Assembly (NCBI RefSeq): GCF_000213175.1 | Contig: NW_009799101.1 | Location: 2,825,093 to 2,889,092 of the forward strand | Direction: 5' to 3' | Length of the DNA: 64,000 bases | Source of the DNA: Neurospora tetrasperma FGSC 2508 | Lineage: Eukaryota > Ascomycota > Sordariomycetes > Sordariales > Sordariaceae | Shown: positions 57,501 through 64,000 of the stretch, in pieces | How positions within the stretch are numbered: position 1 is the stretch's first letter | Layout: each line of letters begins with the position of its first letter | The notes under the pieces: model-generated | Seen by the model: the letters and a program-made list of their open reading frames with translations, nothing else | What the model was told of the DNA's origin: nothing | Databases searched by the model: none | Translations under genes and position numbers: made by a program

Positions 57501-58261
57501 GGACGAGTAAGTATTTTTTATACAGTCATTTCCTCTGACCTGGGCATGTCGAGAGGGTCTCGTCGAGTGGGAAATGTATAAAACAAGTTGTGTCACCCGG
57601 CGCGTGGAGGAGTCAATCGGCGTCGCGGGAACTTTTTTTGGTGTTTAAAAGTGAAAGTTGACGTCGCGAATCTGGGCAACTTTTTTTTGCCTGCCCGATG
57701 GAGTCACTGCACTGCTTATAGTTCAGCGCCACCGCGGGGAATTTACAGGGGAGTGGCCCAGTACGCCAGGGCTCGAGCGGGAGAGGTGCCCCTGGAAGTT
57801 CGGGGTAGGTAGGTGAGCGGCCTCAATCATCAGGGTTAGGGTTCGTTGTTAAAGCAAGAAAGGGGTTTGAATACATGTGACAAGAAGGTATACACAGTTC
57901 ATTAACTATCATCTGTACAGTACGCTTTCTCCCAAATATTCCCCTTTTATTTGTGTGTATCCGACGCATACCCTCGCGTGGTTGTATGTTTAGTCTGAGG
58001 CCAACATAGCTGCAACGCTGATCACGGTAATGTATATGAATGGTGGAATATAGGTATAAATCATCCGTGTAATGTTCCATCCTATAATCGATGGGTTTCT
58101 ATAGTACCACCCTCAACAGCATTGTGAGTGTCGGAGGAAGTCCTGGTTGTCAAGTTAAAAAAGAGAGAGTAATCGCAACGGAATTCAGCCGAACTGGATG
58201 AGTCCTTACCAACTCGCTCAACCCTTCAGGAACACCGAGTCTCGCCAAGAAACCCGCCAAC
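57501..58261. promoter_or_regulatory. Divergent promoter region (tRNase Z / GH16)
   Basis: About 760 bases separate the two divergent starts. T-rich runs occur near 57630 and 57680. No other gene is seen; the upstream in-frame ATG of tRNase Z at 57596 lies in it. Confidence 0.5.
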
Positions 58262-59270
58262 ATGAGGAGGTCCTTCCAACACCCCCTCACCCTTCTCCTC
58301 CAAACCATCACCATCCTCTGCCTCTTCCCATCTGCCCTCGCCTCATCCAAGACCCTTTTAATCCCCTCCACATCCTTCAACTCCACCACCACCTTCAACA
58401 CCTACTGGTCCCTCAACTACCCCTGGGGAACCGACCACAATGGCGCCGCGCGCATGTCCCCTTCCCAAGTCTCCATATCCCCCTCTGCTGACGGCACCTC
58501 AAGCACCCTCACTCTAACCGCCCACCGCGTCACCGGCCAAAAACCCGCTACCCACGGCGGCAAACAGATCCCCATCAAGTACCTATCCGGCGCCATCCAC
58601 GCCAAGCAGCACTTCACCATCACTTCTTCTTCCTCTTCTGGTGCTGGTGCAGTGTCAGGCTACGATTTCTCAGCCGAGTTCCGCGCCCCCGTTGCGAAGG
58701 GGACCTGGCCTGCGTTTTGGTTGACGGCTGTCAACGGGTGGCCGCCCGAGATTGATATGGCGGAATGGAAGGGGAGCGGCAAGATTAGCTTTAACACGTT
58801 TAATACCAGTAGTCAGGTCATGACGCGGGATGTGGTTTATGGCCCGAATGGGAGTGAGAAGGAGTGGCATAGGGTTGTGTGTGAGATTAGGAGGGATGGA
58901 AGGAATGGTGGAAAGGATGTGGAGGTGAGGTTTTGGATGGATGGGCAGCTAGTGGTAACGCAGTGGGGGAAGGGGTATGTTGGGCAGCCACTTTATTTGT
59001 GAGTTTTATCCTTTTTTTTTTCTCTTCGTTGTCGAGGTCAGGATTTTCGCGTTGTCGGTTGCTGACTGGAAGGGTAATATTGCAGGATTATCAATCTCCA
59101 GATGGAAGGGTCGTCGGGTTCGCCTGGTCCTGAAGTGGGTAAGTCAACTATAGGTCTCTTCGTTTTGGTGTTGGAAGAACCTGATCGTCTCAGCCGGTCC
59201 ATTTGCTGACAGTGATACAGACACTTTGTATCAAGTCCGAAATCTTGAGGTCTGGAGCTATGGTGACTGA
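58262..59270 (+). CDS. Secreted glycoside hydrolase family 16 protein
   Basis: Three exons: 58262-58998, 59086-59138 and 59221-59270, giving 279 residues. The N-terminus is a signal peptide (MRRSFQHPLT, then LLLQTITILCLFPSALAS). The GH16 jelly-roll blocks follow: SGAIHAKQHFTI, GYDFSAEFRAPVAKGTWPAF, and the catalytic EIDMAE with E163 as nucleophile, D165 as helper and E168 as acid/base. Next come WHRVVCEIRRDG and VRFWMDGQLVVTQ, and the spliced end LYQVRNLEVWSYGD, the usual last strand. GH16 enzymes cut beta-1,3(4)-glucans, xyloglucan or galactans or act as cell-wall transglycosylases; the exact substrate cannot be read here. No GPI signal or carbohydrate-binding module is present, so the protein is probably released or wall-bound. 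Divergent from tRNase Z. Confidence 0.92.
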
Positions 59271-61258
59271 GCCGTGAGAAGAGGAGTTGCCCCTTCAGCG
59301 AAGAGATGTCCAAGATCCGAGGCACGCAGATATCCTGGTATTTAGTCCGAAATGAAAACGATGGCTTTTGGTAGATGAACAACCTAACTGAAAAAAGAAA
59401 AAGACTTGTTCATCAGCGGAGGTTTTCACCCTGGCATGCCTGTCCATCGCGTGGACCGCTGTCATTCGGATGCCCAAACCCGCCGCTAAAATTAGTGTAG
59501 TGTAGCGATAGTTTGCACGCGTTCGGATAACGAAGTCTCTCCCGGAAAGCTGTCTGATCTCCAAATCCCTGAGCAAAGGTGCAGAAAAGAAAACATGGTT
59601 TGGGCACTTGTCCGACGAAATACGTGTGGTGTCGGTTGGGCAGATGAGAGGGAGCCAGATGATGATGATGCAGGTGTTGCCTCAACGGCTGTAGGGCTGA
59701 GTACCTACGCCATCTGGATATGCTGTAGTCACTTGAAGAGGAGCACATAAGCGCGGCAGAAACCTACACAACAACTGCCGGAGCGGAGATCTGACGTGCA
59801 TACATACTGTTGCCCCGTCATCTGTATCTTTTTGTTCATCAGAATCTCTCAAGGAGGACTTGAACGTCGTCTTGGAATCATGGATATTTGGGGAAGTTGG
59901 GTTCCCGGACAGGCTTGGAGTCTTCCGGCATGTTGATCGCACCCTCTGTGCCGGACACGGGACCGAAAGAGAATCACTTGTTTCCTGTTTCACGTTTCTC
60001 ATTGAGGTCTTGACTCTTTTTTAGCCCCCAAGCAAGACACTAAGAAATGAAGGATTTAACCTGCAGCCATCAAGGCTTCCAATCAACGACCTCTATAGAG
60101 GCGGAGAAGACGCTAGGTCCGCTGTCCAACGTTTACTACCCCGTTCGTTGTAAGTCGATAGGACCTCTCGACGATACTGCGCTGGTGGTATATGTGTTGA
60201 ATCTGATTGCTCCGGAAGCCTGGAGAGAACCACAATGCCGACCAAATACAATGGAATTGTAAGGATACGGTAATGTGCCCCATGGCTAGTCTTGTCTGAA
60301 TGGGATTCTTTGCGCAACCTCCCTTTGTAACGTCACTGTAATCTTCTTTCGAGCGCTGGTTCAGTCATTAGCGAGGCGTTAACCAATCAACCTGGGTTCG
60401 CCAGGCCATCGAGAAATATGACCGATCTTGTACTAAAGCCTGGTGGGGTTTAGAGCCTGGACCGGATGGTTATATATATCCTCAAATACTCAGAGACGAT
60501 ACTTGGAGACAAGGAGGAGGTTGAATCAAGAAAGAAGAGGCTGAAAACAGAAGGGTGTTAGAAAGGAATTGATTGACCTGCTCATGGTTTAGTTGTCACA
60601 CTGTCAGAATTGTCTTGCAGACCACGATGATGATTGAGGCTGTGAGCTGAATGGTTTCAGGGGCGCATGCATTGATGATTCTCGAGTTTGTCGAACCAAA
60701 GTCCAATTTAGGAGCCAACAAGTCCATCAAAGTGTGGCAGGGTGCTTGGCTTCATGCATCTGAGCTGTGTGCAGTGAAAGAGCCAAGGAGAGTTGTTTTT
60801 GGGTCTTGGGGGCAGGACTGAAGTGGAAGTTTGAAGTCATCCATCACTTCCCGTCCAGTGTCTCAAGAGATACCTACAGGTAGACATAGTCTTTAACCCT
60901 CTGTCGTGGTACGCCGACAGGGCCGACTCTGTATCTTTGCTGATCGCTCCTGCCTCCCGTCTTTGGCGCCAATCTGCGCTAGGAAATCCCCTGTCATTTA
61001 GCCCACTTCAGTTCCTTTGCCTGGCTCTGTCAATCTCACCTTAACCAACTGAACTTCAACTCTACTTTCATCCATCAGTCCAGTTTGTCGATCCCGTCAT
61101 TCGTTCATACAACCTTTAGTCACTCGCTCTCGGCCTTCTGTTCATGCGTTTTTACCGTTACTACTTCACCCCTCAACATCCAACGATCCGCGATCCCATC
61201 AGCAAACATCAATGAGTTCGTAGCACGAGAGATTCGCTTTGTTCGCTTGGCCACGGTG
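59271..61258. other. 2-kb spacer between GH16 and the membrane-protein gene
   Basis: The left part is GH16 3' UTR; the right part (from about 60900) is CT/CA-rich and looks like the promoter and leader of the gene at 61259. A TAGTGTAGTGTA unit lies at 59493-59504. A possible minus-strand two-exon reading at 59413-60002 was considered and not called. Confidence 0.5.
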
Positions 61259-63573
61259 ATGACGACGGCGGCATCATTTCGACAGACACCGGTGACCTGG
61301 AACTGGAGTGCAAGGACGCTGAAAACAACGACGCCATCGAGATCGAGGCAATCTCTGGGATTTCCAGTCTGGGTGTTGCTCGCGCTGCTCATCATTCCCT
61401 CATTTCTGTCTGCGGGCACCGCAACTGCACAATGTGGAGCCGACTTTGTATTCCCCACGGAGAACCTGCGAGTCTTCTCTCTCGACACCATCAACGTCAC
61501 CTATACTTCAACCTTTGACAAGCCGAGTCTTTCCTGTTGGTGTGGCACTTCAACCGACAAGGAAAAGAGTGAGTGTTCAGTTCAGTGTTTCCCCTCGCTT
61601 CAACAATGTCACCGCTCCCGCCCACATGCAAGCCCCCCTCCCCCTTCCCCCCATCTTCCCCATCTTACAATCTCCCGACAGCACTCTCGGCTCCCGCTGC
61701 ACTAAGCCTTGCAAGACCCCCGGTGCCTTTCAAGGTACCCAGCCCTTTGGGTCACAGATCATTTCTCAAACTTTCAGCTCGAATCGCTCTCCCCTCTAAC
61801 AAAGTTACCTCAATGAGAAAGAGACTCATGGCGTCATTGCGATCGTAGCGGACGGGATGTGCGTTGCTGACAGACTGACCTTTCCCTATCACAGAATTCG
61901 CGGTTGATCATGCGACCCCAGGTAATGGAACCACGCCCTTTCCATTGAATTTTTCTTCGACATATCCCTGCTGGCTCGAACTTCAAGCCGGTTCGGGCGA
62001 TTGCAGAGTCGAAAGTTCCAAGTTCTTCATCTTGACCAAGGACCGCGATCCCGACCATCGTCTTCCGGCCACCATCGGCCCCAGCGCGACCGTCATCGCA
62101 ATTGACGTTTCCTCTACCGCAATCCCAGGCCCTCCGCCACATCCCGACGACCACTTTGTCCTCGGTGCTAGAATCGCCCTGGGCGTTGGAATCGCACTTG
62201 CTTGCTTCAGTGTGGGTGCCATGGCCGCCTTCTTATACTTTAGACGCCGGAAGAAACAGCAGCAGGCTGAGCTGGCCAACGCCATCGTCGCGAACGAGTA
62301 TAGACAGGGAAGGAAGGGTCCCGAGAAAAAGATGTTTGGGGGATTTTCGTCGTCGAAAACATCGTCGGATGGTCATCTATACGATACAGTTCAGCCAGTC
62401 TTTGACGGATATCCTGGATCAACAGGCTATGATGACGTACGGTCAAACAATTCCAGCGACATATACGGCCATTCTCCTGTGATGTCACATTCGCCTTCAT
62501 GGTCATACAATCAAGGACCTTGGGGTCACGATGCTGCGACAGGAGCTGCGTGGAAGAGAAGTACGGAGAGAGCAGGACTCGGAGGCGGGCTTGGAGTGTC
62601 GGAAAATTTGAGCATCACCGGACGAGAACTCGAAGCCGCCCGCGCAAAGACTGTCCAGCCAATTCCTACGTCATATGGGCCGAACCCTGTCACTCCCACG
62701 CTAACACCGCGGGCAAGCTCCAGGGGAGAACTTAATGAACGCGCTGCTGCCGACTCGATTTCCCTTGACAGCCGGCTTGGAGTACCCCCTATGCCTTCAA
62801 TGCCCCAGTTATCTGCGGCCTCCGCAGCACCTCACGGTGGCTATTACCCCGATTACCACAATTACGAACAGTACACCATCCCTCCCCCAACCGAAGCTCC
62901 AACTCCAACGCCACATCTTCCTCTTCCTTCAGTTCCCACTACGCTCCCACGACCAAACCCAACAACCTCACAAACCCAACGAGCACAACCCCCATTAATC
63001 ATCTCATATGGACCCAATCGAGTAACGCCCACACCAGCTGTGACTTCACCTACAGTGCCTCCCGACGAGTCCATGATTGAGAGACCACCTAGAGGAGTTG
63101 AATTACAAGGCGAACCCGCATCTCTGATCGAAAGGAGGCATCCATGGGAGGATATTGATCTCCCGAGCGCCAGTAACAACGGTCCTTTACCACCATACGC
63201 ATCGACAGAGGAGTACGCTGCAATGGAAAACGGCGCGATCCGTAAGCTGGAGGAGCCAAGGGCGCATGCTGAGCTGCCACCAACCAAAGATGGCTACTAT
63301 CATGCTACGTGGGATATTGTTGAGCACGAATTGCCAGGTGACGGATATCAACGAGACCCTCTCTACCCGCAAGCATCCGCGTCCGGACGTGGAAGGGATA
63401 TCGATGAGCAAAAATTCTTGCTGGATGATGTTGAAATGGCGCATTTGAAGGCGCAGAAAGAACGAATCCGCGCTGAAATGAAGAAGAAGCAGAAGCAGAA
63501 GGAGACTTACCAGCAGGACCAGGGGCATGACCAGGACTTCCTTGGAGAGTCGGCGAGCTTCTCCACACGGTAA
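61259..63573 (+). CDS. Single-pass membrane protein with long cytoplasmic tail
   Basis: Simplest model: exons 61259-61568 and 61895-63573, in phase, 662 residues. The N-terminus has a hydrophobic signal segment (SLGFPVWVLLALLIIPSFLS, ending near AGTATAQC). A Cys-containing outer domain follows (QCGADFVFPTENLRVFSLD, SLSCWCGTSTDKEK, STYPCWLELQAGSGDC), then one membrane helix (LGARIALGVGIALACFSVGA, stopped by RRRKKQQ). A tail of about 400 residues rich in Pro/Ser/Tyr ends in a charged coiled coil (AHLKAQKERIRAEMKKKQK). This layout is common in fungal surface sensors and adhesion-type proteins, but no named family is recognised. The 326-nt gap between the exons contains a polypyrimidine tract, an acceptor at 61681 and a reading with two extra cysteines (LGSRCTKPCKTPGAFQ, 61683-61733), so a 53-nt internal exon may be used with an altered upstream donor. 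Confidence 0.78.
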
Positions 63574-64000
63574 CACGAGTGATAATGTGGCGGTCCATGT
63601 GAAGAAAGTTACGCTGTGGGCAACTGATGTTTTGGAGGCGAAGGTTTGAGGGTTAACATTATACCATTGGCAAGGTGTCTGGCGTTCATTTTGGATATCG
63701 ACGGGGTAGATGACTCCTGTGTATTATTATCATATAATACGGGCTGATACATCTGCGTTGACGATAGTAGATCATATGCCCCTCACAAGTATAAATAAAG
63801 TCCTACTGTAGTAAGGAAAAGGTCATCTGGCGCTATAACGTAAACGTGTATTGAATTTCTTTGGGAAATGTGGTGTTGAACGAGTTGCTCCCGAAGACAG
63901 CGGCAGGTACTCACTTGATAGTTGAGATGGTCAGGGCTGTTTTTGTAGTGTAGTATACAGCATCGGTACGTACCCATCCCCCCACAGCTGTCGACCAGCT
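63574..64000. other. Downstream flank of the membrane-protein gene
   Basis: Presumed 3' UTR and spacer to the window edge. AT-rich; a TAGTGTAGTATAC sequence lies near 63946. No gene is seen. Confidence 0.5.

Noticed and set aside
59413-60002. Possible two-exon minus-strand gene (60002-59808 joined near 59694 to 59413)
   Set aside because: A GTATGT donor and phase match exist, but the product has no convincing folded segment and the acceptor choice is arbitrary.
1-64000. Transposons, CRISPR arrays, 5S rRNA genes, biosynthetic clusters
   Set aside because: No reverse transcriptase or transposase motifs, long terminal repeats, spaced direct repeats, Neurospora-type 5S sequence or adjacent tailoring enzymes were seen.

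Overview
The window looks like nuclear DNA of a filamentous ascomycete, most likely Neurospora or a close Sordariaceae relative. The signs are genes with several short introns (about 55-80 nt, GTAAGT/GTATGT donors, CTAAC/CTGAC-type branch sites, CAG/TAG acceptors), C/G-ending codons, CT-rich leaders, long intergenic spacers, proteins rich in Ser/Pro/Gln runs, and a split tRNA-Ala of fungal type. I see no operons, CRISPR array, rRNA or intact transposon.

Layout, left to right. 1.1-7.0 kb (+): a very long disordered protein ending in gelsolin-like repeats (DUF4045 type). 7.9-8.7 kb (+): Mediator subunit Med10. 9.3 kb (-): tRNA-Ala(AGC) with a 12-nt intron. 9.6-12.5 kb (-): a LIM-like zinc protein whose frame is interrupted by a TAG inside the zinc domain. 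13.5-16.1 kb (-): a basic, disordered NuSAP-like protein. 16.1-30.4 kb: about 14 kb that is almost empty except for one Yap/AP-1-type bZIP regulator at 21.7-23.3 kb. 30.4-31.9 kb (+): an Stm1/SERBP1 ribosome-associated protein. 34.0-35.9 kb (-) and 37.1-38.5 kb (+): a divergent pair, an MFS transporter and the mitochondrial carrier sideroflexin. 38.5-46.1 kb: mostly non-coding, with one unrecognised candidate gene at 41.9-42.7 kb. 46.1-48.6 kb (+): a LAMMER (CLK/Kns1) kinase. 51.4-53.7 kb (+): a 776-residue orphan protein preceded by a 47-codon upstream reading frame. 54.2-57.5 kb (-): long-form tRNase Z. 58.3-59.3 kb (+): a secreted GH16 glycoside hydrolase. 61.3-63.6 kb (+): a single-pass membrane protein with a long cytoplasmic tail.

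Most genes are core housekeeping functions (transcription, translation, tRNA processing, mitochondria, kinase signalling) with no shared pathway. Nothing suggests a co-regulated cluster or defence island. The most unusual signals are the interrupted LIM-like gene, whose two odd codons are both explained by CpA-to-TpA changes as in repeat-induced point mutation; a GC-AG intron in the bZIP gene; a five-copy phospho-motif repeat in the gelsolin protein; and the candidate gene at 41.9 kb.

Exon borders were read by eye from splice consensus and reading phase. They are firm where a protein family is conserved across the junction and weaker in orphan genes.
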